This document shows positions 5,453-12,691 of a stretch of 12,691 nucleotides of DNA, one piece after another. Every line of letters begins with the position of its first letter. The first letter of the stretch is position 1. The stretch is from Gammaproteobacteria bacterium (GTDB lineage Bacteria > Pseudomonadota > Gammaproteobacteria > BMS3Bbin11). A program made the translations under genes and the position numbers. The DNA is taken from the NCBI GenBank assembly GCA_030617565.1, contig JAUWVE010000027.1:1-12691 (forward strand), in the 5' to 3' direction. Under the pieces are notes generated by a model. It was not told the origin of the DNA and did not search any database. It saw only the letters and a program-made list of their open reading frames with translations.

Positions 5453-6618
5453 ATTTCTTTCTTGCCATTCAAAATAAGTTCAAGGATGCGCTGGTATATT
5501 TTTGCCAGTCGCTCAGGATCTGTCAGCATAACATGTTCATCTATCTGGTGAATACTACCATTGCAGGGCCCAAGTTCGACTACTTCAGTCCCCGTCGGCG
5601 CGATAAAACGGCCGTCCGATGTGCCGCCGGAAGTGGATAGCTCAGGTGTTATTTCAAGCACCTCAGCGCAGGCATTGCTGACCGCATCAACCAGTACGCC
5701 TTTTACGGTCAAAAATGGATTACCCGACAGACGCCAGTCTATTGTGTAGCGCAATTTATGTCTTTCAAAAACCTCAAGCACACGTTTCTTTATCTGTTCT
5801 TCATTTAATTCAGACGAGAAACGGAAATTAAATTTTATCGCCACATCACCCGGTATGACATTTTCAGCACCGGTTCCGGCTGCGACATTGGAAATTTGAA
5901 AGCTGGTAGCCGGGAAAAATTCATTCCCCTGGTCCCATTCAATGCCTGCCAGTTCATTTAATGCGGGCAGGGCGCGGTGAAATGGATTCTCTGCCAGCTG
6001 CGGGTAAGCGACATGACCCTGTTTTCCAAGGACGGTCATATAGCCATTCAGGGAGCCACGTCGCCCGACTTTAACGGTATCACCCAGAGTCTCATCAGAT
6101 GAGGGCTCACCAACAATACAGTAATCTATTTTAATCGCCTGTGTTTCCAGCCACTGCATGACTTTCACTGTACCGTTGATAGACGGACCTTCTTCATCTG
6201 ATGTGATCAGCAGGCCAATAGTGCCGGGGTGGTCAGGGTTTTCTGCAACATATTGCTCTACTGAGGTCACAAAGGCGGCTATTGATGCCTTCATGTCGGC
6301 ACTGCCGCGACCGTACAGCCTTCCATCGCGTTGTGCTGGCTCAAACGGGGGGCTGGACCAGCTGCTTTCCGGTCCGCTGGGTACAACATCGGTATGGCCG
6401 GCAAAGACAAACAGTGGCTTACCTGTCCCATGTGTTAGCCAAAGGTTGTCGACATCTTCAAAACGAAGATGCTGACAGGCAAATCCTATGGACTCAAGCC
6501 GTTCACCTATCAGCTTCTGGCAGCCCTGATCATCGGGCGTGACAGATGGACGGCTGATTAGCTCGCAACACAGCTGTAGCGTGCTATTGACGATTTTTTC
6601 AGGTGCATCTTCAATCAT
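5449..6618 (-). CDS. dapE: Succinyl-diaminopimelate desuccinylase
   Basis: This 389-residue M20-family, dinuclear zinc hydrolase cleaves N-succinyl-L,L-diaminopimelate to L,L-diaminopimelate and succinate in lysine and peptidoglycan synthesis. The metal and catalytic residues are all present: His75 and Asp77 (AGHTDVVP), bridging Asp108 (GRGSADMK), catalytic Glu142 and ligand Glu143 (TSDEEG), Glu171 (VGEPSS) and His357 (GSIHQID). The stretch IEWDQGNEFFPATS is nearly identical to E. coli DapE. It is about 14 residues longer than the 375-residue E. coli enzyme, split between the two ends. The ATG is 3 bp after the ArsC-like stop with no strong ribosome site, suggesting coupled translation. The stop overlaps the PP2C start. 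Confidence 0.97.
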   Translation of the reverse strand: MIEDAPEKIVNSTLQLCCELISRPSVTPDDQGCQKLIGERLESIGFACQHLRFEDVDNLWLTHGTGKPLFVFAGHTDVVPSGPESSWSSPPFEPAQRDGRLYGRGSADMKASIAAFVTSVEQYVAENPDHPGTIGLLITSDEEGPSINGTVKVMQWLETQAIKIDYCIVGEPSSDETLGDTVKVGRRGSLNGYMTVLGKQGHVAYPQLAENPFHRALPALNELAGIEWDQGNEFFPATSFQISNVAAGTGAENVIPGDVAIKFNFRFSSELNEEQIKKRVLEVFERHKLRYTIDWRLSGNPFLTVKGVLVDAVSNACAEVLEITPELSTSGGTSDGRFIAPTGTEVVELGPCNGSIHQIDEHVMLTDPERLAKIYQRILELILNGKKEI

Positions 6619-6621
6619 TTG

Positions 6622-6996
6622 TCATGACTTGTTAAGAGGCCCCTTGAGAAGTAGTTCCGCATATCTCTCAGCGGAAAAACCGACTTCAATGATATTTTCC
6701 ATCTCCAGGACAGGTCGCTTGATCAAGGTTGGATGTTTCATCATTAATGTCATGGCACGAGCTTCATCAAGGTCTGTACGGTCTTTGTCATCAAGGCCTC
6801 GCCAGGTTGCGCTGCGTTTGTTCAGCAACGTTGTCCAGTCGACCTTTTCCATCCACTTGCCAAGAATATGACGGACAAAAAGGTCAGACCTGAGGTCAAG
6901 AAACACATAGTCAATACTATTCGCTTCGAGCCAACGTTGTGCCGATCGTACGCCGTCACAGTTTTTGATTCCTGCAAGGATAATAGAAATTGCCAT
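6622..6996 (-). CDS. ArsC/Spx-family thioredoxin-fold protein, YffB type
   Basis: This encodes 124 residues with the start ISIILAGIKNCDGVRSAQRWLEANSIDY, matching the IKNCDT...WLEANNIDY pattern of E. coli YffB. YffB is an ArsC-family protein whose gene also lies beside dapE in E. coli. A single cysteine, Cys13, sits at the active-site position; the second Cys of a CXXC pair is absent, as in this subfamily. Real arsenate reductase activity is doubtful: family members have been proposed to act as glutathione-dependent thiol reductases, and a role linked to DapE or DapD is only inferred from repeated adjacency. The gene lies 53 bp after dapD and 3 bp before dapE, clearly within the operon. Confidence 0.87.
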   Translation of the reverse strand: MAISIILAGIKNCDGVRSAQRWLEANSIDYVFLDLRSDLFVRHILGKWMEKVDWTTLLNKRSATWRGLDDKDRTDLDEARAMTLMMKHPTLIKRPVLEMENIIEVGFSAERYAELLLKGPLNKS

Positions 6997-7049
6997 GGTT
7001 TTCTTCAGGGTGCCTCTATTTTTGTTTTAGCCCATTAGAATTACTGATA

Positions 7050-7871
7050 TCAAGCTTCACGCAGTAATTCATTAATGCCTACTTTACTGCGGGTTTTCTC
7101 ATCCACCTGTTTAACAATAATAGCGCAATTGAGGTTATAACTGCCATTCTTTGACGGTAATGAACCGGGGACAACGACTGAGTAAGGGGGTACTCGACCA
7201 TATGTGTACTCACCGGTTTCCCTGTTGTAGATCTTGGTACTCTGGCTAATGAAGACACCCATGGCAAGAACCGCACCTTCTTCTACGATCACGCCTTCGA
7301 CAACTTCGGAGCGGGCACCGATGAAACAATTGTCCTCAATAATAGTTGGCGCAGCCTGCAGTGGCTCCAGCACACCACCGATACCCACACCCCCGCTGAG
7401 GTGGACGTTTTTACCAATCTGGGCACAGGAACCTACTGTCGCCCAGGTGTCTACCATGGTGCCTTCACCGACATAGGCACCGATATTGACATAGCTCGGC
7501 ATGAGCACGACATTCGGGGCGATATAGGTACCCCGACGTGCGGTGGCCGGTGGCACCACACGGAAGCCACCCTGTCGGAAATCGCGAGAATTGTAGTCGC
7601 TGAATTTTGATGGAATTTTGTCGAAATAATTGGTGAAGCCACCTTTGATAAAACTGTTGTCTTCGATGCGGAAATACAGCAAAACAGCCTTTTTCAGCCA
7701 GTCGTTGACTACCCAGTCACCATCTATTTTTTCGGCGACCCGGGCTTCACCAGTATCCAGCATCTCAATGGCACTGTAGACGGCATCTTTTACATGACTG
7801 GCAGCGGTTCGCGGAGTTATTTCAGCGCGTTGTTCAAAGGCTTCTTCAATCTGGTTTTTCAGGTCTTGCAT
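7050..7871 (-). CDS. dapD: 2,3,4,5-tetrahydropyridine-2,6-dicarboxylate N-succinyltransferase
   Basis: This encodes 273 residues, against 274 in E. coli. DapD transfers succinyl from succinyl-CoA to tetrahydrodipicolinate, the committed step of the succinylase branch of lysine/DAP synthesis. A helical N-terminal domain (MQDLKNQIEEAFEQRAEITP) is followed at about residues 105-240 by hexapeptide repeats forming a left-handed beta-helix, including MPSYVNIGAYVGEGTMVDTW and VHLSGGVGIGGVLEPLQA, almost identical to E. coli. It acts as a cytosolic trimer. I chose ATG 7871 over the longer frame from 7910: it matches the family N terminus, has GAGGTAA 6 bases upstream, and the 13 extra residues would be encoded partly by a heptamer tandem repeat. 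It lies between dapC and the ArsC-like gene. Confidence 0.97.
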   Translation of the reverse strand: MQDLKNQIEEAFEQRAEITPRTAASHVKDAVYSAIEMLDTGEARVAEKIDGDWVVNDWLKKAVLLYFRIEDNSFIKGGFTNYFDKIPSKFSDYNSRDFRQGGFRVVPPATARRGTYIAPNVVLMPSYVNIGAYVGEGTMVDTWATVGSCAQIGKNVHLSGGVGIGGVLEPLQAAPTIIEDNCFIGARSEVVEGVIVEEGAVLAMGVFISQSTKIYNRETGEYTYGRVPPYSVVVPGSLPSKNGSYNLNCAIIVKQVDEKTRSKVGINELLREA

Positions 7872-7896
7872 GGGGTTACCTCGGGAAAAAAATTCA

Positions 7897-7924
7897 GTTT
7901 CAAGTTTCAAGTTTCAAGTTTCAA
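7897..7924. repeat. Four perfect tandem copies of a 7-bp unit (GTTTCAA; TTGAAAC on the coding strand)
   Basis: Four uninterrupted identical heptamers occupy 28 of the 66 bases between the dapC stop and the dapD start. The unit ends about 14 bases before the dapD ribosome site. Because 7 is not a multiple of 3 and the repeat is noncoding, copy-number change would alter the spacing or structure of the dapD leader without touching either protein. Confidence 0.95.
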
Positions 7925-7937
7925 GGTTTTTAAAAAG

Positions 7938-9143
7938 CTATATTTTCTCTGTAATAAATTCACAAATTCTTTCGGCTGCTTCTATGCATTCCTGCTGCTC
8001 GGCTACCAGTGCGATGCGTATGCGGTTTTTCCCGGGGTTGCCATCAATGGTATTGCGTGCCAGGTAGGTGCCCGGCAGGGTGACCACATTTTCGTTCAGA
8101 AATAACCGGCGGCTGAATTCTTCTTCGTTGATCGGTGTCTCTGGCCACAGATAGAAACCGGCAGCAGGGTGATTCAATTTTATAACGGGGTCTAGTATAT
8201 CAATAACCGCGGTAAATTTATCACGATAGACCGAACGATTCTGTACTACGTGTTCGTCATCATTCCACGCTGCGGTAGAAATGGCCTGGGTCAGCCTGTT
8301 AGGGACGCATCCGTGATAGGTGCGGTATTTAAAATAGGTATCTATAATTTTGCTGTCTCCGGCGACAAAGCCTGAGCGGAGCCCTGGCAGATTAGACCTT
8401 TTGGACAGGCTGTGAAAAACTATGCAACGTTCAAAGTTGTTACGCCCCTGTTCTGCTGCGACTTGCAGAAGGCCGACAGGTGGTGAGCTTTCATCCCTGT
8501 AAAGTTCGCTATAGCATTCATCTGCAGCAACGATGAAGCCGTAACGGTCAGCAAGTGACAGTGCCTTGATATAGATATCTGCCGGTATAACTGAACCTAC
8601 CGGATTATCGGGTGAGCAGAGGATCAGCAACTGGGTTTCCTGCCAGATCTGTTCCGGGACATTATCCAGTTGCGGCTGCCAGTCATTTTCTTCAAGGCTG
8701 TTGAGGAAATAGGATGTGGCACCTGCCATGATAGTGGCCCCTTCATAGATTTGATAGAAAGGGTTGGGCATAACGACGCGTGCCGGGCAGTGGCTACTGC
8801 GATCAACAGCGGCCTGGATGAAGGAAAAAATGGCTTCACGACTACCGCTAACCGGTAACACATGCCGGGCTGGGTCGAGTTTTTCTTCACTAATATGAAA
8901 ACGGCGGCTGAGCCAGCTACAGATCGACTCCCTCAGGCTTTCTTCGCCACGGGTAGCCGGATAGCCGGATAGCAGGTGGCCGCCATTCGCCAGCAAGTCA
9001 TGGATGAAAGGCGGAGGGGCATGTTTCGGTTCACCCAGTGACAACATGATACGTTCATAATTTGCTGGCGGTTCAATGCCTGCAAGCAAACGATTGAGTC
9101 TTTGAAAGGGGTATTCCTTCAGGTCATCCAGTCGTGTGTTCAT
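7938..9143 (-). CDS. dapC: Succinyldiaminopimelate transaminase (PLP, class I/II aminotransferase)
   Basis: This 401-residue enzyme should convert N-succinyl-2-amino-6-ketopimelate to N-succinyl-L,L-diaminopimelate using glutamate, the step between DapD and DapE. Aminotransferase landmarks are clear: Asn180 in CSPDNPVG, Asp208 and Tyr211 in AADECYSE (PLP ring contacts), the Schiff-base Lys248 in HSLSKRSNLPGLR, and a C-terminal arginine in NRIRIAL for the substrate carboxylate. The N terminus (LDDLKEYPFQRLNRLLAGI) and position between glnD and dapD match the DapC of betaproteobacteria and pseudomonads rather than the ArgD/SerC enzymes that serve this step in enterics. The start lies 34 bp after the glnD stop, with no convincing ribosome site. 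Function rests on family resemblance and context together. Confidence 0.92.
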   Translation of the reverse strand: MNTRLDDLKEYPFQRLNRLLAGIEPPANYERIMLSLGEPKHAPPPFIHDLLANGGHLLSGYPATRGEESLRESICSWLSRRFHISEEKLDPARHVLPVSGSREAIFSFIQAAVDRSSHCPARVVMPNPFYQIYEGATIMAGATSYFLNSLEENDWQPQLDNVPEQIWQETQLLILCSPDNPVGSVIPADIYIKALSLADRYGFIVAADECYSELYRDESSPPVGLLQVAAEQGRNNFERCIVFHSLSKRSNLPGLRSGFVAGDSKIIDTYFKYRTYHGCVPNRLTQAISTAAWNDDEHVVQNRSVYRDKFTAVIDILDPVIKLNHPAAGFYLWPETPINEEEFSRRLFLNENVVTLPGTYLARNTIDGNPGKNRIRIALVAEQQECIEAAERICEFITEKI

Positions 9144-9158
9144 GCGGTCGATAATTAG

Positions 9159-9171
9159 CTTTAAGTTAAAG
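9159..9171. other. Short AT-rich palindrome CTTTAA-G-TTAAAG between glnD and dapC
   Basis: Perfect 6-bp arms around one base lie in the 34-bp gap between the glnD stop and the dapC start. It is too AT-rich for a terminator and may be chance. It is recorded because the gap otherwise holds only a poor ribosome site for dapC. Confidence 0.25.
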
Positions 9172-9177
9172 TGTGAT

Positions 9178-11871
9178 TCAGTTTTCAGGGCTCAGGCTGG
9201 AATCCAGTCTATCGATTATATTTTGCCTGATACTTTTCTGCTGCGCACTGTCAGTTATGGGTTTGTTGCCGAGATCGCTAACAAAAAAGATATCCTCGAT
9301 TCGTGCACCGTAAGTAGCCACCTTGGCATTATGCAGCTTGATATCACATTTTTCGAAAACTTCAGCAATCTGGTACAAAAGCCCGGGTCTATCCTGAGCG
9401 ATAACTTCTATAACGGTATACTGACCCTGTCGTGTTTCCGGAAAATTTACCTGCGTTGGAATTGGGAACTGCTTTAAAGCCCTGGGCAGATGCGCTTTCC
9501 GCGGGTCACGACCTTTGCGAGGACTCAGCAGCTGATTCTTCAGGGCCTCTTCTATCTCTTTCTGCTCAGCACTAGAGCAGACTGCATCGTCATTCTGATC
9601 CAGCACAAGATAGTTGTGCAGGGCAAAACCCATTTTTGTCGTATGTAAGCGTGCATCAACGATATTAAGATTCAGGCGATCAAAGCCAGCCGTAGTTCTT
9701 ACCAGCAGATTTGCCATGTCCGGGGTAAATACCAGCACCTCGGTACTGCCCGAATTTTTTGCATAACGAACAGCAACTAGCGGCAACTCGAGGATGCTTA
9801 CATTGGCAAGTATTTTCATGTGCCATTTTAAGGTGTCTACCTCATAGCGCAAAAAATAATCGTTATCGAATAAAGACCAGTAGCGCTGGAATTCTGCGGC
9901 TGAAATTTGTGCTGGAACCAGGCTGCTGGAAAGTGCCTGCTGCAGGTTGCCAAGGCGCTCTTCATTGCGTTCACCGACAATGTCACTGCGCCTTAAGTGT
10001 CTCGAGGTTGCATGATAAAGCTGCAGTAATAGTTTGTTTTTCCAGTCATTCCATACTTTCGGGCTAGTGCCACGCATATCTGCCATGGTTAACAGGTAGA
10101 TATTGTCCAGGTGCTCCTGGTTACCGACTGTGGCTGCAAATTCTGCAATGACTTCAGGATCTGAAATATCCATTTTCTGCGCCGTCCAGGACATGATCAG
10201 ATGATTGCGTACCAGCCAGGCAACAAGCTTCGTATCATATTCGCTGAGGTCATGCAGGCGACAGAACTGGATGCTGATTTTTTCACCTTTTTCAGAATGT
10301 TTACCGCCCCGTCCTTTTGCGATGTCGTGCAGCAGGGCGGCGAGATACAGGCGTTCGGGCTTGAACAACCTGGCCAGCAATTTGCTGGCCAGGGGATGTT
10401 CGTCGCGAAATTCATCGACAGTCAGTCTGCGCAGGTTTCGTAAAACGAAAAGAGTGTGAACATCAACTGTGTAGATATGAAATAGATCATGCTGCATCAG
10501 GCCTACGATACGACCAAAGGCAGGAAAATAGGCACCCAGTACACCATAGTCATTCATTTTCCGCATGATGTGTGTGAGGCCTGTGCCATTGCGAAATAAC
10601 GTGATAAACAGGCTGCGGCAGGCAATGTCGTGGCGAAACTCAGGGGTAATCAGGTTTAACGAGTTATGAATCAGGCGAATAGTATTTGCACGAATACCTT
10701 TCAGCTCGGGCATATCCTGAAGGATGTAAAATACCTCCAGCAAGGCAAAAGGCTGTCGATTAAAAACATCGTTATCCACTACGTCGACATAGCCATTGAT
10801 TGCATTGAACCGGCGATTGATCTCTATGGAAGTATTGTCCTTCTGCACAAGGAAGGCTTCCTCAAAATGTTGCAAAAGGATTTCATTCAATAGCCCGAGC
10901 TCTTTTACTGTGCGGTAATAGCGCTTCATCAACTGTTCGACTGCCAGGCTCCCGGGTTTGTCAGAATAGCCGAATTCAGTTGCCAGTACGCGCTGGTACT
11001 CAAACAGCAGTCTGTCTTCCCGGCGGCCGGCCAGGAAGTGCAGCCCATTGCGTATACGCCAGAGGAAATTACGGCATCGAATCAGTGTTTGATACTCGTC
11101 CCTGGTCAGAAATTCATGCTGCACCAGCTCCTCCAGGGATGTCGCATTGAAGTAACGCATTGTGGCCCAGGCAATCATATGCAGGTCGCGCAAACCACCC
11201 GGGCTTTCCTTGATATTCGGTTCAAGTTTGTATGCGGTTTCACCAAAACGGGCGTGGCGTGCCTGCTGTTCCTGAAGTTTGGCATGGAAATATTCATCGG
11301 CAGGCCAGATTTGATCGGGCAAAATGGCTGCCTGCATCTGCTTTAGCAATTCCATCGAGCCGGACAGCAGACGTGCTTCCATCAGGTTGGTGACGACAGT
11401 CAGGTCCCTGGCGGCCTCTTTGCATTCAGCAACTGTGCGTACACTGTGGCCAATATCCAGGCCAATATCCCATAAAATATGCAGAAATTGTTTGCCTGAT
11501 TCGGCGAAGGAATTCTCAATATTTTCGTTTGCCTGCTCGTCTACGAGAATCATCAGGTCGATGTCCGAGGAGGGATGCAGTTCGTTTCGGCCGTATCCCC
11601 CGACTGCAATCAGGCTGCAGCAGTTGGGGTTTGATTCAGGGGTCTGCACAGAATGCCAGATATTGATCAGTAACTGATCGATGAACCAGGTCCAGAGCGT
11701 AATGATGTTGGTGCTGGAGGCCCCGTCAGACTGGGCGCGGTGCAGAATCTCTCTGGTCTCCTGCAGTATACGCTTTATTGCTAGATGCGGCTGCGGGTCG
11801 TCACTAAGAATGCTTGCAATTGTGGCTGCTGCAGGGAAATCCCTGCGTGACAGGCTTGCCCGCTTTTTCAC
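9178..11871 (-). CDS. glnD: [Protein-PII] uridylyltransferase / uridylyl-removing enzyme
   Basis: This 897-residue protein (E. coli 890) is the glutamine sensor of the nitrogen regulatory cascade: it uridylylates PII when glutamine is low and removes UMP when it is high. Domains run in the expected order. The nucleotidyltransferase has GGYGRNELHPSSDIDL at residues 91-106, with Asp103 and Asp105 as metal ligands. The HD hydrolase domain has LLHDIAKGRGGKHS with His515 and Asp516. Two ACT domains for glutamine sensing begin near residue 708 (EVLVFTPD) and near 818 (YTVIEVIAQDRPGLL). The start codon is GTG, one base after the map TAG stop, with GAGG six bases upstream inside the map tail; no nearby ATG fits. 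It is translated with map and followed by dapC. Confidence 0.98.
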   Translation of the reverse strand: MKKRASLSRRDFPAAATIASILSDDPQPHLAIKRILQETREILHRAQSDGASSTNIITLWTWFIDQLLINIWHSVQTPESNPNCCSLIAVGGYGRNELHPSSDIDLMILVDEQANENIENSFAESGKQFLHILWDIGLDIGHSVRTVAECKEAARDLTVVTNLMEARLLSGSMELLKQMQAAILPDQIWPADEYFHAKLQEQQARHARFGETAYKLEPNIKESPGGLRDLHMIAWATMRYFNATSLEELVQHEFLTRDEYQTLIRCRNFLWRIRNGLHFLAGRREDRLLFEYQRVLATEFGYSDKPGSLAVEQLMKRYYRTVKELGLLNEILLQHFEEAFLVQKDNTSIEINRRFNAINGYVDVVDNDVFNRQPFALLEVFYILQDMPELKGIRANTIRLIHNSLNLITPEFRHDIACRSLFITLFRNGTGLTHIMRKMNDYGVLGAYFPAFGRIVGLMQHDLFHIYTVDVHTLFVLRNLRRLTVDEFRDEHPLASKLLARLFKPERLYLAALLHDIAKGRGGKHSEKGEKISIQFCRLHDLSEYDTKLVAWLVRNHLIMSWTAQKMDISDPEVIAEFAATVGNQEHLDNIYLLTMADMRGTSPKVWNDWKNKLLLQLYHATSRHLRRSDIVGERNEERLGNLQQALSSSLVPAQISAAEFQRYWSLFDNDYFLRYEVDTLKWHMKILANVSILELPLVAVRYAKNSGSTEVLVFTPDMANLLVRTTAGFDRLNLNIVDARLHTTKMGFALHNYLVLDQNDDAVCSSAEQKEIEEALKNQLLSPRKGRDPRKAHLPRALKQFPIPTQVNFPETRQGQYTVIEVIAQDRPGLLYQIAEVFEKCDIKLHNAKVATYGARIEDIFFVSDLGNKPITDSAQQKSIRQNIIDRLDSSLSPEN
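10369..10393. repeat. 25-bp palindrome inside glnD
   Basis: Two perfect 12-base arms, CCTGGCCAGCAA (10369-10380) and TTGCTGGCCAGG (10382-10393), surround a single T. The segment encodes LASKLLAR just ahead of the HD motif. Each arm contains the smaller palindrome CTGGCCAG, so the site is a palindrome of palindromes. Confidence 0.95.
11831..11846 (-). promoter_or_regulatory. Hairpin near the 5' end of the glnD mRNA
   Basis: GCAGGG and CCCTGC pair with a four-base loop (or 7 bp with a 2-base loop) at about codons 9-14 of glnD, starting some 25 bases after the GTG start. Stems this close to a start can slow initiation. It encodes the ordinary residues RDFPAA, so a regulatory role is only a possibility. 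Confidence 0.3.
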
Positions 11872-11872
11872 A

Positions 11873-12640
11873 CTAAACCTCTTCGCCTTCTCGCAGGGTC
11901 AGTATTTCATGTCCATCGGCAGTGACCAGGATCGTATGCTCCCATTGTGCAGATAACTTACGGTCCCGGGTGACAACCGACCAGCCATCGGGCAGCAGTT
12001 TCACATCCTTTTTACCTGCGTTGATCATCGGTTCAATGGTAAAAGTCATGCCTTCCTGCAATGTAACGCCTGACCCCGCTGTACCATAATGGAGGACCTG
12101 GGGCTCTTCGTGGAATTCCCGCCCTATGCCATGACCACAGTATTCACGGACAACAGAAAAACGACTTTTTTCTGCATGGGTCTGGATGGCATGACCGATA
12201 TCACCAAGTTGTATACCGGGTTTAACCAGAGCTATACCTTTCAGCATGCACTCCCGGCTATTTTGTATCAGACGTTGGGCAAGCGTAGAAGCCTCGCCAA
12301 CAGTAAACATCTGGCTGGTGTCACCATGAAATTCATCCTTGATAACGGTAATGTCGATATTAATAATATCGCCTTTTTTCAGTATACGGTCACCGGGTAT
12401 ACCATGACATACCTGATGGTTGAGCGAGGTGCAGATGGATTTTGGAAAACCGTGATAGTTCAACGGCGCAGGGATGGCATCCTGTTCCTCGACGATATAT
12501 TTGTGGCAGATTGCGTCCAGCTCATCTGTGCTGACCCCGGCTTTGACATAAGGTTCAATCATTTCCAGGACCTGTGCTGCAAGTCGTCCGGCAACCCGCA
12601 TTTTTTCTATTTCATCCGCCGTCTTGATAGAAATGCTCAT
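11873..12640 (-). CDS. map: Methionine aminopeptidase, type I
   Basis: This encodes 255 residues (E. coli 264). The cytosolic enzyme removes the initiator methionine from nascent proteins when the second residue is small. The pita-bread fold metal ligands are all present: Asp96 (NIDIT), Asp107 (HGDTS), His170 (CGHGIG), Glu203 (TIEPM) and Glu234 (QWEHT), with substrate-binding His79 in QVCHGIPG. The ATG at 12640 gives the standard N terminus SISIKTADEIEKMRVAG; the ribosome site (CTGGAAT) is weak. It is the first gene of the leftward run, with glnD starting one base after its stop. In many gammaproteobacteria rpsB lies divergently upstream, which would place it just beyond this window. Confidence 0.98.
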   Translation of the reverse strand: MSISIKTADEIEKMRVAGRLAAQVLEMIEPYVKAGVSTDELDAICHKYIVEEQDAIPAPLNYHGFPKSICTSLNHQVCHGIPGDRILKKGDIINIDITVIKDEFHGDTSQMFTVGEASTLAQRLIQNSRECMLKGIALVKPGIQLGDIGHAIQTHAEKSRFSVVREYCGHGIGREFHEEPQVLHYGTAGSGVTLQEGMTFTIEPMINAGKKDVKLLPDGWSVVTRDRKLSAQWEHTILVTADGHEILTLREGEEV

Positions 12641-12673
12641 TGATAATTCCAGTAAGTTCTTTTTCAGCGGGGC

Positions 12674-12679
12674 ATTATA
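12674..12679 (-). promoter_or_regulatory. Candidate -10 box (TATAAT) for map
   Basis: Read leftward, a perfect TATAAT lies 34 bases before the map ATG, giving a predicted leader of about 27 bases. Its -35 partner would fall outside the window, so the promoter cannot be confirmed. The same bases read rightward could serve a divergent gene. Confidence 0.4.
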
Positions 12680-12691
12680 ACCGGACTCGGG

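Noticed and set aside
6622..6996. Arsenate resistance function for the ArsC-like gene
   Set aside because: No arsR, arsB or arsenite transporter is nearby, the protein is of the YffB type, and adjacency to dapE is a conserved housekeeping arrangement.
7872..7910. Longer dapD start at 7910
   Set aside because: The extra 13 residues come partly from the heptamer repeat; the ATG at 7871 has a good ribosome site and matches the family N terminus.
8953..8972. Short tandem repeat AGCCGGAT (about two copies) in dapC
   Set aside because: It encodes the conserved SGYPATRG stretch of the aminotransferase and is too short to matter.
12089..12643. Open frame of 184 codons on the + strand
   Set aside because: It lies wholly antisense to map, whose protein is complete and conserved; the translation has no recognisable domain.
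1..12691. Defence island, prophage, integron or CRISPR system
   Set aside because: All genes belong to metabolic, transport or housekeeping families, and there are no spaced repeats, integrase, transposase or nuclease genes.

Overview
The window reads as ordinary chromosome of a gammaproteobacterium of moderate GC. The map-glnD-dap gene order, E. coli-like NhaA, DapD, DapE, GlnD and MoaD sequences, and a YbeL-type (DUF1451) zinc-ribbon protein all point there. A sodium/proton antiporter and a periplasmic c-type cytochrome fit a respiring, possibly marine or salt-exposed organism, but I cannot place it at genus level. Twelve complete genes and one partial gene fill the window. No gap between genes exceeds about 230 bases, and I see no tRNA, rRNA, CRISPR array, transposase or prophage gene.

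Left part (1-4559): the 3' end of an AEC-family membrane transporter runs rightward, converging on a leftward gene for a small secreted monohaem cytochrome c. A 227-bp divergent region separates the cytochrome from a rightward unit of nhaA, a moaD-like sulfur-carrier gene and a TauD/TfdA-type Fe(II)/2-oxoglutarate dioxygenase gene. nhaA and moaD overlap by one base (TGATG) and the dioxygenase follows after 2 bp, so the three are almost certainly cotranscribed. A 98-bp gap with a REP-like palindrome and a second inverted repeat precedes the DUF1451 gene.

Right part (4658-12640): a leftward run of seven tightly packed genes reads map, glnD, dapC, dapD, an ArsC/Spx-like gene (yffB type), dapE and a PP2C-type protein phosphatase. 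DapD, DapC and DapE catalyse three successive steps of the succinylase branch of diaminopimelate/lysine synthesis, which supplies peptidoglycan and lysine. GlnD is the nitrogen sensor that uridylylates PII, and Map removes N-terminal methionine. The PP2C gene overlaps dapE by ATGA and is the least expected member.

No clearly new defence or mobile system is visible. The points most worth a second look are the nhaA-moaD-dioxygenase unit, the phosphatase attached to the dap operon, a four-copy heptamer repeat just upstream of dapD, a C8 tract inside the cytochrome gene, a 25-bp palindrome inside glnD, and several short inverted repeats in leaders and gaps.
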